Shown: positions 1-11,691 of the stretch, piece by piece
How positions within the stretch are numbered: position 1 is the first letter of the stretch
Layout: every line of letters starts with the position of its first letter
NCBI GenBank assembly: GCA_039602395.1
Contig: JBCNJP010000023.1
Span: 91,900,030 to 91,964,029, forward strand
From: Deinandra increscens subsp. villosa
Taxonomy: Eukaryota > Streptophyta > Magnoliopsida > Asterales > Asteraceae
Length of the DNA: 64,000 bases
Direction of reading: 5' to 3'
The notes under the pieces: generated by a model
Databases searched by the model: none
What the model saw: only the letters and a program-made list of their open reading frames with translations
Told to the model about the DNA's origin: nothing
Translations under genes and position numbers: made by a program

Positions 1-493
1 CTTATGAAAATGATTTTTCCTGAAAATATATTTAACTGATGTAAATAGTTTTGGAGGTGTAAAAAAATGTTGGATTTAATTGAATAAGTACATTAATTTG
101 TCGGCATTGAAAATGTAAACCGAATAAATTTATGGTAGGTCTTTCATATTTGCGTACATATAAGCATTTTGTCGGTTTCCCATCGTTACCCAAACAATCG
201 GTCTACAAAAGAGGCATGTGAAAGAAAAATATAACTGAAAATAATGGCTCACCAAATATATAATTTTATTCCCTTTATATTTTTCTTATTTAATAATAAC
301 ATCAAATTTGGCGCTATTGTCAAATACTATTTCTCAAAATCTTTTAACTCATATACTTATGTTGATACGATTTATAGAGATAAATAGTATATTTAAACCC
401 GTGTGGTACAAAAAGAAGGGTTGTTGTAGCGGGAAATTTGAATTTAGGACAAAATTTATAAATGAAAGGCCGAACGGTAAATGGTGTCAATTT
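1..493. other. A+T-rich intergenic DNA, no gene seen
   Basis: No reading frame of convincing length or recognisable family is present. The short open frames between 308 and 550 overlap on opposite strands and show no domain. Confidence 0.6.
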
Positions 494-856
494 GGCTGTG
501 TTTGGTGCGTCATAAGCTAGCTTATAAGTTAGTTTTTTGACGTGTATCAAACAAAGTTTTTTTTAAAAGCTATTTTAAAAAATTCCGTTTGGTAACGTCA
601 AAAAGGTAGCTTATAAGCTAGCTTTTGAAAAGCTAGTTGGAGTAGCGTTTCAACTAACTTTTATAATATTTTCAGTTTTACCCTTTCCTAAATTATAAAT
701 AAATACATTTATTTACATTTATGACATATATTTTTATGTCATTTAATATTTTTAGCTAGTTTATCAGTTAATTTTTACCAAACGTTATTTTTTATCAGCT
801 AGCTTCTAGTTTATCAGCTAGCAGCTAGCTTATCAGTTTGTGCGCCAAACACAACC
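494..856. mobile_element. MITE with terminal inverted repeats
   Basis: The left end reads GGCTGTGTTTGGTGCG and the right end reads CGCCAAACACAACC, an imperfect inverted pair. The interior is full of GCTAGCTTATAAGCTAGC-like palindromes at about 520-535, 605-640 and 795-835. The 363-bp size, lack of coding sequence and self-complementarity fit a non-autonomous DNA transposon. I could not define a clean target duplication, so the superfamily is left open. Confidence 0.6.
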
Positions 857-870
857 TTTATATTAAAAAA

Positions 871-1243
871 AGGGAAATTGAGTTTTAATAATCTAAAGTT
901 TCACATATTGGCCGGGATTAATCACATTTCGAAAATTTTCTCACTGACCCCAAATTTCAAACTATTTTATCTCATTGATCACAAACTAACGGAATTTTAA
1001 CGGTGTTAGTTTTTTGCTGACATGGTGGTCCATTAGGTTTTTTATTTATTTTTATTTTAACCCTTTTTCTTACCAAAAGCCAACTGGACCGCCACGTAAG
1101 CAAAAAAAACTAACACCATTTCCGTTAGTTTGGGTTCAATGAGTGAAAATAGTTTGAAACTTGGCTCAATGAGAAACATTTCGAAATGTGAGATTAATCA
1201 TGACAATAGGTGAAACTTGTGATTATTAAAATCCAATTTCCCT
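871..1243. mobile_element. Foldback-type element with ~170-bp arms
   Basis: The left arm starts AGGGAAATTGAGTTTTAATA. The right arm, read in reverse complement, starts AGGGAAATTGGATTTTAATA. The match continues through motifs such as CAAACTATTTT, CTAACGGAA and GGTCCA to the centre near 1050-1080. Almost the whole element is therefore a diverged hairpin with no coding capacity. It lies 14 bp from the MITE at 494-856. Confidence 0.7.
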
Positions 1244-2992
1244 AAAATTAACCAAACTATATTTTTAAATAAAAAATACGAAACTTTGAAGTAGATGTAT
1301 TGGCTTGTATGTTTGCGCTTTCTATAATTTTACTCGCATATATATTGAAACGTCGACAAAAACGAACACATTGCAACAATTATGTATTTTGAAGTTTTTG
1401 ACATGAATCAAATTATAAAATTTGTAAAAAAAATAAAGGCATGGTCGATGTAGTTAAGTGTCATGATCAGAGTGATATTTAATTAGGACACATAACAAAA
1501 AGACGTTAGATGTATCATGTATGTAAAGCTATTCATAATCTATACGTAAGGAAAGTTCATTTCATATTGTTATACTAGCTGCCTAGTTTTGGAAAGCAGA
1601 TGGTAGAGAAGACTATCCAAAAAAAATTGGAGAGATTTGATGAAAAATAAGTTTTTAATCAAGTTAGAAGTGCTTTTTATCAACTTTACACACAAATAAC
1701 TTTATATGATTGTGATTAATATAGTCTGTCATTTACTAGTCGGGTTTGTGTTCTAATATGTAGGAGCTTCGGAACGAAGCAAACTCGTTCAAAACGAAAT
1801 ACGATGAATGAGATATTAATTTTCGAAGTTGGATGTTTGAAACCGTTTAAGTTGTGCAAAGTATTCTATGATGGCCAAAGACATTAACGACTATTTGCGT
1901 ACATTATGACAATCAATTAACTAGTGATTGATATAGCTCAAAGTACAATGTATAATGAAAAACTAATGCACATTCATTGTATAATGGAAAAAAAATCAAA
2001 AAGAACAAAAAACTATGTCTAAGTTAAAGGATAATATATGAGACCCATTTATAAAAGACTTAAGCAAAAAGTTATAGTTCATAAGTTAATAAAAACGAAA
2101 ATCTACCTAAAAAGTTTTGAGATTTTAATATCTAGGTTCAATAGAACAACGACATAATAATTGTATAAACTAAGGTAATTATATAAACAAAACCTTTCAA
2201 TAACAAATTAGCCATACATGAAGGACGTTAAACATATAATTACTAAAGATTTGTGAAATCACCTATGTAACGGTAATATAGCATACCCAATTACAAAAGA
2301 GTGAAAAGACAAACCCAAAGAACTACGGTTTAAAACTCATAAGTCGTTGACAGTTATTTGGTGATTTAGCATACCCACTTAAAAAATGTGGTAAGGCTTT
2401 ACTTATCTGGAGGTCCTGAGTTCAAACCCAGACATTGACAGTTATTTGGTGATTTATGGAGGTTAGAATAGAAGTTTGTAATAGTTTAGGCGTTAAAAAA
2501 AAAACTCATAAGTCATTAATGAGGGTTGACCAAACTATCAAGATTATTGTGTGAAATGTCATAATGTCTACATAAATAGTAATTAATTTGTTCAAAGACA
2601 TAATGTCTATTAACCGCTAATGAGCAAATTATACTTCATAAATTCCGGTTCAAATTAAGGTCAAACGGTTTTAATAAAACCTAATTATCCCCCAATAACA
2701 ACCGTCAAAAATACGTGTTTATAACTCCTCACACCGGCTAACCGCTCTTCTTTTCTTTCTTTTAGTTATTAATTATTTTACTTTAAGGAATCTTTTTCAT
2801 TAATATTATTTCCATAATCATATTTACGTTTCCATTTATTTAACTTCTATTAAAAATGCTCAAAAAATGACCATGTAACCCACTAGTATTAATATTAATC
2901 AATATCATACATCTTGTATTAAATTTCTTGTTTTTCTTCATTTGGTAGGTATACAAATGGGACCCCTTTACTATTCAGAGTAAATCACAATC
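1244..2992. other. Intergenic DNA and upstream region of the XTH gene
   Basis: No coding frame is recognisable. At about 2370-2505 there is a possible SINE-like stretch: a GTTCAAACCC motif resembling a pol III B box, then TTATTTGGTGATTTATGGAGG and an A-run. The phrase around GACAGTTATTTGGTGATTTA occurs twice, near 2350 and 2438. Confidence 0.4.
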
Positions 2993-2993
2993 C

Positions 2994-3002
2994 TATTTAT
3001 AG
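2994..3002 (+). promoter_or_regulatory. Possible TATA box of the XTH gene
   Basis: TATTTATAG lies about 70-80 bases before the ATG at 3073, which fits a short 5' leader. This is position and composition only. Confidence 0.35.
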
Positions 3003-3072
3003 TATCATATGCTCCCATTCTTCACATACCCTGCCTTTTATTTCTCCCCTCAAACAACAACTTGCAAACACA

Positions 3073-5098
3073 ATGGCCCTTTTCTTCCCTCTTCTCACTT
3101 TCTTCATGCTCATTGCTTCCTCTTTGACCAATGGTCAACCTTCACCTGGCTTCTACCCTAGTTCCAAAATCCCCACAATACCCTTCAATCAAGCCTATAG
3201 GAGCTTATGGGGCGCACAACACCAGCGGTTCGACCAGAACTCGCTGGTCTTGTGGCTCGACAGGTCTTCTGGAAGCGGGTTCAAGTCGCAAAGACCGTTT
3301 AGATCTGGCTACTTTGCGACTGCGATGAAGCTTCATCCGGGGTACACCGCGGGGGTTATTACGTCATTTTACGTATGAAACTTAATCTTTGCTTGTAGCA
3401 CAAGCAACACCACATGAGTATTTTGCATGCATGGACGGGGTCGTAGGTTCTTAAGCGGGTTACAAAAAAAATTCTTATATAGGTATCGTATGTCGATTAA
3501 CAAGTATAACTTTTTTCAGAAAAATTAATACGTATACATATAGTAATTGGTTATGTTATAAAATATTCATGTCAACCCTAAAAAAATAGTTAGAAATGTT
3601 AATTGAGTTATAAAATATTTATATTCCTCTACTTTTTATCAAATAGCTTCTTAAGAAGCCCACAATGCTCTAAAAGTCAACATAAACTTTACAAAAGTAA
3701 TTTAAAGTCATCTATATATTGTTCCATAAACCCCAATAAAAAACTCAATTATTCAAATAATCTCTATCCAAATTCACTACACTAAACTCGTTCCAAATCG
3801 TCTTATTTATTCTTATTTATTGTCCGTTTGCTTTCTATTTTAAAGAGTTTACTTTTAATTGTCACATAACGCTTTTAAAATTTATAGGTCGGCCCTAATA
3901 CATGCATGCATATGATTGCTTATCGATCTTTTTGGTTGTTTATAGGGTTTTTTTTTTTTAATATATACTTGTTCTTTTATGCTTGGATTTTGTATAGCTT
4001 TCGAATAACGAAGATCACCCGGGAAACCATGACGAAGTCGATATCGAGTTTCTCGGTACGACATTCGGGAAACCGTACACGTTGCAGACGAACGTGTACA
4101 TTCGAGGAAGCGGTGACGGGCGGATCATCGGACGGGAAGAAAAAATTCACCTGTGGTTCGACCCGACCCAAGGATTTCATAACTATGCCATCCTGTGGAG
4201 CCCCATTGAGATTATGTAAGTTATTTAATTTCACTCGTATTTAATTCGATTTATTATTTTTATTTCCGGGTCCTTGTAACCGATCAAATAAAAACAATAA
4301 ATGCATCATCATTTAATTTTTGTCCAATTATTATCATGATCATTAAACACTAAACTATAATTACTTTTGTAGTACAATCATTTAATTGTTTTATATTATA
4401 ACTATATTTAATAGGTGTTTGCACTACTCAATTAAGGTGATTTTTAGGTTCAACTTAGTTTATTTTAAAAGGTTTTTGTTTTTTACCGATAAGCTACAAC
4501 CTAAGTGACCCTTTTTTTATATGAAGTTCTTTTTTTTATATACATAATTCACTCCGCTAGCTATTTGGAGAAGATCCATATGTTTTTATTTCGTTATGGG
4601 CCACCAAAAATAATTATTTTGTCCCTATTTAAACAAACCCACAAAATGTCTTTATTTCGTGTCATGAAAAAATTAACCCGAAACAAACCATAGATATATG
4701 AACAACCAAATGATGTTAACTTGTTGAACAAATGCAGATTTTTTGTCGATGATGTGCCGATTAGAAGGTACCCGAGGAAAAGCGACGCTACGTTTCCGCT
4801 AAGGCCAATGTATGTATACGGGTCTATATGGGATGCATCTTCATGGGCTACCGAAAATGGTAGATACAAAGCTGATTATAGGTATCAACCGTTTTACGGT
4901 AGGTACAATAACTTCAAGATAGGAGGTTGTGATACCAATTCGCCAGCATCGTGCCGCCCACCGTCTGGTTCTCCGGCTAGGACCGGTGGGCTGAGCCGCC
5001 AGCAAGTGGCGGCGATGTTGTGGGTTCAAAAGAACTATAAGGTGTATGACTATTGTACGGATCCAAAGAGAGACCACACTCAAACACCGGAGTGCTAG
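3073..5098 (+). CDS. XTH32: Xyloglucan endotransglucosylase/hydrolase, XTH31/32 type
   Basis: Three exons: 3073-3372, 3998-4215, 4738-5098 (stop TAG). All introns are GT-AG and phases agree, giving 292 residues, a normal XTH length. A hydrophobic secretion signal covers about residues 1-21. The GH16 catalytic motif HDEVDIEFLG is at residues 111-120, with nucleophile E113, D115 and acid/base E117. The C-terminal XET domain holds four cysteines (CDTNSPASC and YDYCTDP...PEC). Family knowledge: these secreted apoplastic enzymes cut and rejoin xyloglucan during wall loosening. The motif spelling, the FLGTTFGKPYTLQTN stretch without an N-glycosylation site, and IWDASSWAT resemble the group IIIA AtXTH31/32 branch, whose members can hydrolyse. 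The exact orthologue is inferred from memory. The gene looks intact. Confidence 0.93.
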
Positions 5099-6008
5099 AG
5101 GTTTGTTTTGAAAGGAAATTGAGGCTTGAGATGTGTGGAAATGCTGTCCAAGCCTTTTTTTTTAATTGATTATTATGGCATTATGGATTTCTTTTTTTTA
5201 TTTTTAATTTGTGTGTGGTGATTTATGCGTGGATTATTGAGTGATTGTTTGTAATTGGTGTGATTGTCACTTTCAATCAAGAAATTATGAATACAAAGAA
5301 AGCATTATAGTATTTGAATACAAAGAAATTTGTGTCGATCTTCGGTGACGATTATTACATTATAATCATTTATTAGGTAGTAGAAGTAGATTTACCATTT
5401 TCATTTCTTCCATCTCAATCTCTATCTCCATCCCTATATTTTTGAAGAAAACAATATTAAATCCCTAAATTTAGTATTTGATGCACAATATCCATTTCTT
5501 AAACTAATTTTATATTTTTTTATATGTTTGTAAAAAAAATTGAAAGAAAAAATAATAATAATAAGCAGTAAACAATTTTCTTTTAAAAGGGATTGGAATC
5601 CTGAGTTCACTTCCAAAGTTTGAAGTTCCAACAAGCGGTTTTCCAAGAGCCCAAATTCGAAGAGGCCGAAAAAATAAGGCCCATATTATTGAATCCTGTG
5701 TGTTTTTTATATGAGAACTAATAAAGTGAGAAGGGGTCGGAAACGTTTCTTATGTTATAATTTTAATATATTATGCTTATCAATTTCTAATATAGTTTGT
5801 TTTGCTGTTCACGTTTTTCCTCGTCTGTAAATATACTGTTGTATCTCATTGTAATAGACATCGTTCAATAATAAAAATATCTTCTACTTCTCCTTGTTTG
5901 CTATTATGTTTATTTCACAACACGTTATTTCGGTGATTCTAATATGTTGCATAAGTTTATTTTGGTGTTCTGGAACTATAAAACATAAGTCTAAACCATA
6001 AAGATTAA
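5099..6008. other. 3' flank of XTH and A+T-rich spacer
   Basis: The XTH 3' untranslated region lies at the left edge. No gene or recognisable domain follows. Poly-A and poly-T runs are frequent around 5500-5570. Confidence 0.5.
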
Positions 6009-6196
6009 GGGCATGTTTGGGATTCCATTTGAAAATGACTTTTGGCTTTTGGAGGAGGCAAATAGTCAAAAATGCCCCCCTAAAAGCAGCAAAAAGCCAC
6101 AATGTTGTGACTTATTAGCTTTTGGAGGAGCATTTTTGACTTTTTGCCTCCTCCAAAAGCCAAAAGTCATTTTCAAATGGAATCCCAAACATGCCC
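6009..6196. mobile_element. Palindromic MITE, PIF/Harbinger (Tourist-like)
   Basis: The termini GGGCATGTTTGGGATTCC and its reverse complement match exactly, and the inverted match extends about 60 bases inwards through GACTTTTGGCTTTTGGAGGA. The element is 188 bp, non-coding, and flanked by TAA on both sides (6006-6008, 6197-6199), the 3-bp target duplication expected for PIF/Harbinger. The near-perfect arms suggest a recent insertion. Confidence 0.8.
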
Positions 6197-6599
6197 TAAA
6201 GCTTTAACCTTTGGCCCATTAAAAGTCAAGACTTTTTATAAACAATTCAACGATTGGAACTTGGAAGGTAAACGTTGTGAATCTGTTCTGGACTATTTTT
6301 ATAACATATAATTATGTTCGCAAACATAAAAGTGGTCATAGTAGGAATAATGTAAATTTTAGGTTGTTTTTGTAGTTATTGAAACTATAGGGTAGGTTTT
6401 GTAATTTTGTAAACTAATGATATTTACATATTTCGCCCTGTAGTTTATAAAGTATCATATTTATAAAAAAATCCTAATAACTCCTTTTGGACACATTGAT
6501 TTTTAGAACAACGTTCTCTATAATTATAATTAAATCCAGAATAGTGTTTTATTTGAAATTAAACTTTTATTAACCGATATATCTAATTTTCCCAAATTC

Positions 6600-7447
6600 C
6601 TTATGGAACGTAAACGGTATTCGTTGTGTTTCATTTCATTTAGTCGTTTCACATCATTAGGTTAATCTCGGAGTTCGTACTTCTATTGCTTCTCGGTGTC
6701 ATATCTCGTTTCTCGAACTATTATCCATGTGAGTAATCTTGCTCCTTTTTTCTGTTATAACTTTTGGGGTGCAACATGTATCGTATCATAACAAATCTTT
6801 TTCTCACTATTCCTCATAACTTGTGCGATTGTTGATTATGTGTGAATTGTTTGGTACGTGATATTCTAGCATGTATGCTAATGCGTTATCAGTGTGGTTC
6901 TCATGTTTATGCTAAAATCCTAACCTACGGGATAGGAACTCCTTATATCAAAAGCCTAAAATGCGGGATAGGAACTCCTTATATCAAAAGCCTAACATAC
7001 GGGATAGGAACTCATTATATCAAAAGCCTAGCCTTCGTGATAGAAACTCTTTATACTAAAAGCCTACCCTTTGGGTTAGGAACTCTTGAAGTGCCTTGTA
7101 CGTTATGTTTCGCATTTACTCTAGCATATGAAACGATTCACATGTATTACACTTAGCTATATATGTATTTAAACCAGGATTGCTCACCAACTACTTCGTA
7201 GTTGACAGTTTACTTTATACATGTTGCAGGTAGGAATGTATAAGGACTCGAGACGCTGACACATAGGAATATGGACCTAGTTTTACACATTAATTGTATT
7301 GTATTTGTTTGGTTGTTTGTTGGTAAATTGTTGTACTCTTGTAATGAAATGGGTTTGATTAATAATAATATAACAACTTAATTAGTGGTTGTGTACATCT
7401 GGACAATCATCATGCCCGATGTTTCCGTCGTTGGTTAGGGTGTGACA
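6600..7447 (-). mobile_element. Probable LTR-retrotransposon LTR fragment
   Basis: Read on the minus strand the right edge begins TGTCACACCCTAACC, a start common for Ty3/gypsy LTRs in eudicots. The following sequence is non-coding and A+T-rich and contains the tandem repeat listed separately. I found no matching TG...CA opposite end, no 5-bp target duplication and no internal gag/pol, so the left boundary is a guess. It may be a truncated or solo LTR. Confidence 0.35.
6921..7088 (+). repeat. Tandem repeat, about five units of ~34 bp
   Basis: The unit resembles GGGATAGGAACTCCTTATAT followed by CAAAAGCCTA. About five copies run head to tail with increasing divergence to the right. The array happens to keep one frame open, but the encoded string is only the repeat and has no known domain. 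Confidence 0.85.
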
Positions 7448-8364
7448 CTACCCGTAGTCATAACCCCTATCCCTTGAGCAAATTATATCACGTGACAATC
7501 CAGTCAGCAAAAAGGTTATGAGAAAAAATAGCATAGTCATAACCCCTATAACCTCCCTTTGCAACCATTACTCATTAATTTTTTATAATTAAGAATTTTT
7601 AATTAAAATAAACAAACTAAAAGATAATTTCATTGGACAAAAAATAAATTACATAATTTTATATATATAGACAATTTAATGAAAAAAACTACCCGTAAAA
7701 TTCATGCACACATTTTCAAAGGATTTTCAAAGGTCTAACTTGATAAACGTACAACCGGTCTTATTCGATAATAGATTTCTTGATAACAGCCTCGTCGTAT
7801 ACCACCAGATCTTCAAACAACAACATGCATCTTTTGAATATAACTTCGAATTTAAAAAAAACGAGACTAACGTATCGCAATTTGCTTTCAACTCATCCAC
7901 TGTTCGATTTGTGTATATGAGATCGTCAACATATCCCAACTCGTCGTCAAGCGTTAAATATGTTATACGCTTCCCCTTTATTAATTTTTTTACCTCGATC
8001 CTAGTAAACATCATTTTCTTCACTCCTTAGATAGATCATTCTGTACTCATGCTCATCTTTAGCATCCATAGTATAAACGATAAACTCGAACTCCTCCTCT
8101 TCGATCCACCAATATAAAAGTGTTGGTAGAAAAATATAAACATGTGAGATTTTAAAAAGAGGAGTATGATATATGAGAGAGAAGTGGAAAGATTTTATGG
8201 TGAAAGATTGTACAAAAGAAGAGTAATTTGCAGGGAAGAAATAGAGAAAAAACGAAAACAACCGTTGAAAAACAGTAAAACTTTGAAATTTGAAGCTTTC
8301 CACGGTATGATGATGGCAACGCCCCTCTTTTTATTTTCCTCCATAACGCCCTGGGGGCGATGTT
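7448..8364 (-). mobile_element. Harbinger-type element remnant with an unrecognised ORF
   Basis: The left end carries CCGTAGTCATAACCCCTATC, repeated as TAGTCATAACCCCTAT at about 7532. It is laid out like the left end of the Harbinger element at 8945 (TGTAGTCATAATGCCCC, repeated at about 9032). On the minus strand, 8023-7727 encodes a 98-residue frame beginning MKKMMFTRIEVKKLIKGKR. I do not recognise it, and it is not the transposase seen in the neighbouring element. The right edge, near CCCTGGGGGCGATG, is uncertain. Confidence 0.35.
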
Positions 8365-8365
8365 A

Positions 8366-8668
8366 GGGACGATATTGAATGCTATGAATGTTGGATCACG
8401 CCCATTACGTATACATGTGGTATACTATGTTGTTATGGGTGGTGTTATCATGCCACGTGGCAGCTGACTGGATAACACCATTTAACCAAAAAAAATAAAA
8501 AAAAATATGTGGAATCTTGTGATTGGAGCAAGTCCAAACACCACATCTATCCACGCCGTGTAATTCTCCACGGCCAAGAACAACGCTGAGCCACAACGCG
8601 GAGGGGGGCGGTGTTTCACATCGTTTTCCCTCAAAACGCGACCCATTACGCGGGTATACCGCATGACC
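8366..8668. mobile_element. Possible Harbinger-type MITE
   Basis: TTA flanks both sides (8363-8365 and 8669-8671). The right end, reversed, reads GGTCATGCGGTATACCCGCG and resembles the TIR of the MITE at 51053-51396 (GGGCATGTGGTATACCC). The left end matches poorly, so this is tentative. Confidence 0.35.
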
Positions 8669-8775
8669 TTAGTTGTATATATTGTTTAGGGTATTTTCTG
8701 TATTTTTTATATTCTTGTTGTACCCTCTTGTAAGTTTACCTTTTATATATAATCTCTCCCAATTTGGGGAAGATA

Positions 8776-8862
8776 TTCACTAATGAGCCAGCTTGAAAAG
8801 TGAGCACTAATAAGTTATTAATTATTATTTTATAAATAATACTCTTTCAAAAAGAATACAAA
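8776..8862. repeat. Direct repeat, left copy
   Basis: This ~85-bp segment, starting CACTAATGAGCCAGCTTG and ending near AAAAGAATACAAA, recurs almost identically at 11169-11252. The pair brackets the Harbinger element at 8945-11023. Confidence 0.85.
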
Positions 8863-8944
8863 GTCATCCCCACCGAGGCAACAGATGTGCCAAAATTTAC
8901 CCTAGCCGACCCTCACAGCAAATAAGCATGTCGTAGACTTCTAA

Positions 8945-11023
8945 GGCTATGTGTAGTCATAATGCCCCACCATGGGACATTATATGACATGTGGCGCTGA
9001 CGTGGCAAAGGGGGGGTTATGTGACATGGGTGTGTAGTCATAAAGCCCCTATCATCATTACTTCAATTATTATTATTTTATTTTTTTATATTTTAATATT
9101 TAATTAAATAAAGAAATTAAAAAAAGATATTTATTATTTCTAAAAATAGAAATACAACTAGAAATACAACATAGTGAAAAAAAAACTAGTCATCGTCCGG
9201 TACGTCATCGTACGCTTCATCTTCATCAGTTTCGTTATCCTCATCGTCACCATCATCACCTTCATCGTCGTCGTCATCGTCATCGTCATCCTCATCGTCG
9301 TCGTCATCGTCATCCTCATCGTCATTGTTTTCGGGTTGAGGTTGAGGTTGAGGGGCATTTGGTGGTGGTCGAGTATCCCATACATGTTCAATCAAATCCA
9401 CCATAAGTGCGTTATGTCGTTCTCTTGAACGCATTTCCCTCGTATTTTGAACACGTTCTTCCATCGTCGCGTATGGTCGATCCTCGACGTGTGAAGGATC
9501 AAAATAGCTACAATTTACAAGCCCTTCGTCCTCCTTGATCATGTTGTGCATGATTATAATGGCACGCATACAATTTGTCATCTTCGTCATCGTCCATAAT
9601 CGACACGGATATTTGACGTAATGCCATTTTTTCACCAAAGTACCAAATGTGCACTCGATGTCCTTTCTTGCCTCTTCTTGTACCGTTTTGAAATATTTCC
9701 TTTTTTCATCGAGAGGGTCTTTGAAAGTCTTGACAATAAACAAATATTCTGAGTAAATACCATCACCCAATAGGTAGCCATGCGGGTAATAGTTGCCATT
9801 TGCATAAAATGCTACGTTCGTCTGCTTCCCCGACACGTAATCCTCAATGACTTGTGATCCTTCCAAGACATTTATATCATTGTTGGATCCGGCTACAAAA
9901 TCACCGTTGGCCCCTTTTGATCACCCCTCGTGAATTGACCTTTCCAAGCGGTTGGACAATTCTCCCATTGCCAATGTTTACAATCTATGCTACCGATCAT
10001 GCCCGGTAGTCCATGTACTTGATCATGATGTTGATAAAGCGTCTGAATATCATTCCACGTGGGCTTCCTTAGATAACGTGCCCCATACAATTTGTCTATA
10101 CCTAGAAACAAAAAACTAACTTGTATATAACATTTATAATTTATGTAACTTATAAAAAAAATAAAGTAACTAACTCATAAAATATATAACCTATAAAATA
10201 AAAAAATAACTAACTCAAGAATTATGTAACATGTAAAAAAAATAAATGTACCTTCGGTGAAGTACTCCAAACAATCGCGTGTTGTTTTATCCGCCATTTT
10301 CAAGTAATCGTCGTTAAAATCCGTCGAATACCCGTATGCCAAAACACGCAAAGCCGACGTACATTTCTGAATTGCGGTGAATCCAAGCCTTCCCATTCCA
10401 TCGCGTCGTTGTTTGAAATATTCAAAATTTTCTTCTAAGTCGTGTGCTACGCGTAAAAACAAACGCTTGCTCATTCGAAAACGTCTTGCAAACGTTTTCG
10501 GATTGCGGTACGTAGGGGTTTCCGAAAAGTAGTCATTCATCAACCGGTTGTTCGCCGCTTCACGATCACGGTGAACACGTGTTCTTCGAAGAACCGGTCG
10601 TGGGACGGAGCTCGAAGCCACTAACTCGTTTACAACTTTGACACATGCCGAAATTACCTCATCCTCTTCGTCGTCGTTGAAGTTCCAGAGGTATGAGGAT
10701 GATGATGACACCGGTGAACCCATTTTGTTGTGTGATTTGTAAAAGAAAAGAATGTGTAGAAGAAGAGAAGAAGTGTAGTTTTTTTTAAATGGAAGATATG
10801 TATATATATAGTATATGATGGATAAAAAGAAAAAATAAAATAAAATAAATGTGGTCAGCTAGCCGTTCAACGGCTAGTTTGAAATTGGTGGATTTTTTGG
10901 GCGTGATGTGGGTAACGCCACCGGACGATTTGAAGCAACATAGCGCCCCGGGGGGTGCCCACGGGGCGCTATGAAGGACGCCATAGTGGGGTTTTGAGGA
11001 TATAACGCCTGATTACACATAGC
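8945..11023 (-). mobile_element. PIF/Harbinger DNA transposon, defective
   Basis: The left end GGCTATGTGTAGTC and the right end GATTACACATAGC are inverted repeats flanked by TAA (8942-8944, 11024-11026), the usual Harbinger target duplication. The element is about 2.1 kb and carries one broken transposase gene on the minus strand. Subterminal repeats with TAGTCATAA...GCCCC occur at 8955 and 9032. A palindrome around AGCCGTTCAACGGCT (about 10861-10876) sits upstream of the transposase start and also occurs in the second element near 19335. No SANT/Myb accessory ORF is visible. Confidence 0.8.
9186..10723 (-). pseudogene. Harbinger (Plant_tran, DDE) transposase, frameshifted
   Basis: Exon 1 runs 10723-10252 from an ATG (MGSPVSSSSS). 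A GT-AG intron separates it from exon 2, which starts at 10101 in phase. The three DDE regions of the Plant_tran family are visible: D in GSIDCKHW, D in NNDINVLEG, and E in KDIECTFG. Compared with the second copy at 19482-20808, about 49 bases are missing between TVIL and VAGSNNDIN (about 9893). This removes the conserved WIW region and shifts the frame to an immediate TAG. The C terminus is an extreme Asp/Glu-rich tail encoded by a GAT/GAC microsatellite (about 9231-9333). Family role: transposition with TWA target choice. This copy is probably inactive. Confidence 0.85.
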
Positions 11024-11168
11024 TAAAGCAAGCTCATTTTTGCTCCCAGTTATAAAACGGTGTACTCTCTTCGTTGGCGGCTCATTTGTAGTTGGTTAGT
11101 TAAATTTTCCACCAATTTATTTCCTACACATTAGCCTATAAGAAAGATAGCCTATAGTTTAGCCGGAG

Positions 11169-11252
11169 CACTAATGAGCCAGCTTGAAAAGTGAGCACTA
11201 ATAATTATTAATTATTATTTTATAAATAATACTCTTTCAAAAAGAATACAAA
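11169..11252. repeat. Direct repeat, right copy
   Basis: Second copy of the ~85-bp segment at 8776-8862. It differs mainly by a missing GT in ATAAGTTATTAA and then diverges abruptly after AATACAAA. Confidence 0.85.
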
Positions 11253-11691
11253 CTATACAACTTTCTTCGAATTCTTGCTTGTTCCTTCTAAAAAAACACT
11301 TTTCTTTTCAGTTTCTGCATAATTAAACAACAATAAATAAAATAAAACTAAGCCCGGACGGATAAAATCATTTCGGGATAAACCAAACCGAATTCGCTCA
11401 AAGAAAAAACCAATCCATTTACCATATTCCAAAAATCTCACGGCTAATTCAGAGGCCCCTATCCTATACAGTGAGGACCACCTTTACGATCTGTGTTACA
11501 GTACATCTCACCCCATGCAAAAACCTGTGCACCCGCCCACGTTCACCAATCATCTCCTGCCACCTCACCAACCCAACCACATCCTCACTGTAATAATTCT
11601 CACGTCCCGTCCCATTCCGGTCCAGCTGTATTCCAACTTCTTCCCCACGGCAGAATTTCAGTTCCAGATACACATCTGACGTGTCCACACC
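11253..11691. other. 3' flank of the IRX7-like gene
   Basis: No independent gene is seen. The stretch from 11460 to 11691 lies directly after the minus-strand stop codon and is the likely 3' untranslated region. Confidence 0.5.

Noticed and set aside
308..550. Overlapping small frames on both strands
   Set aside because: No domain or biased composition; they look like chance frames in A+T-rich DNA.
3906..4244. Alternative plus-strand frame across XTH exon 2
   Set aside because: It is out of frame with the GH16 motif HDEVDIEFLG, which lies in the spliced XTH product.
6842..7156. Frame through the 34-bp tandem repeat
   Set aside because: The peptide is only the translated repeat unit, with no initiation context or known family.
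9158..9428. Met/Thr-rich and Ile/Val-rich frames opposite the acidic tail
   Set aside because: They are shadows of the GAT/GAC microsatellite in the Harbinger transposase.
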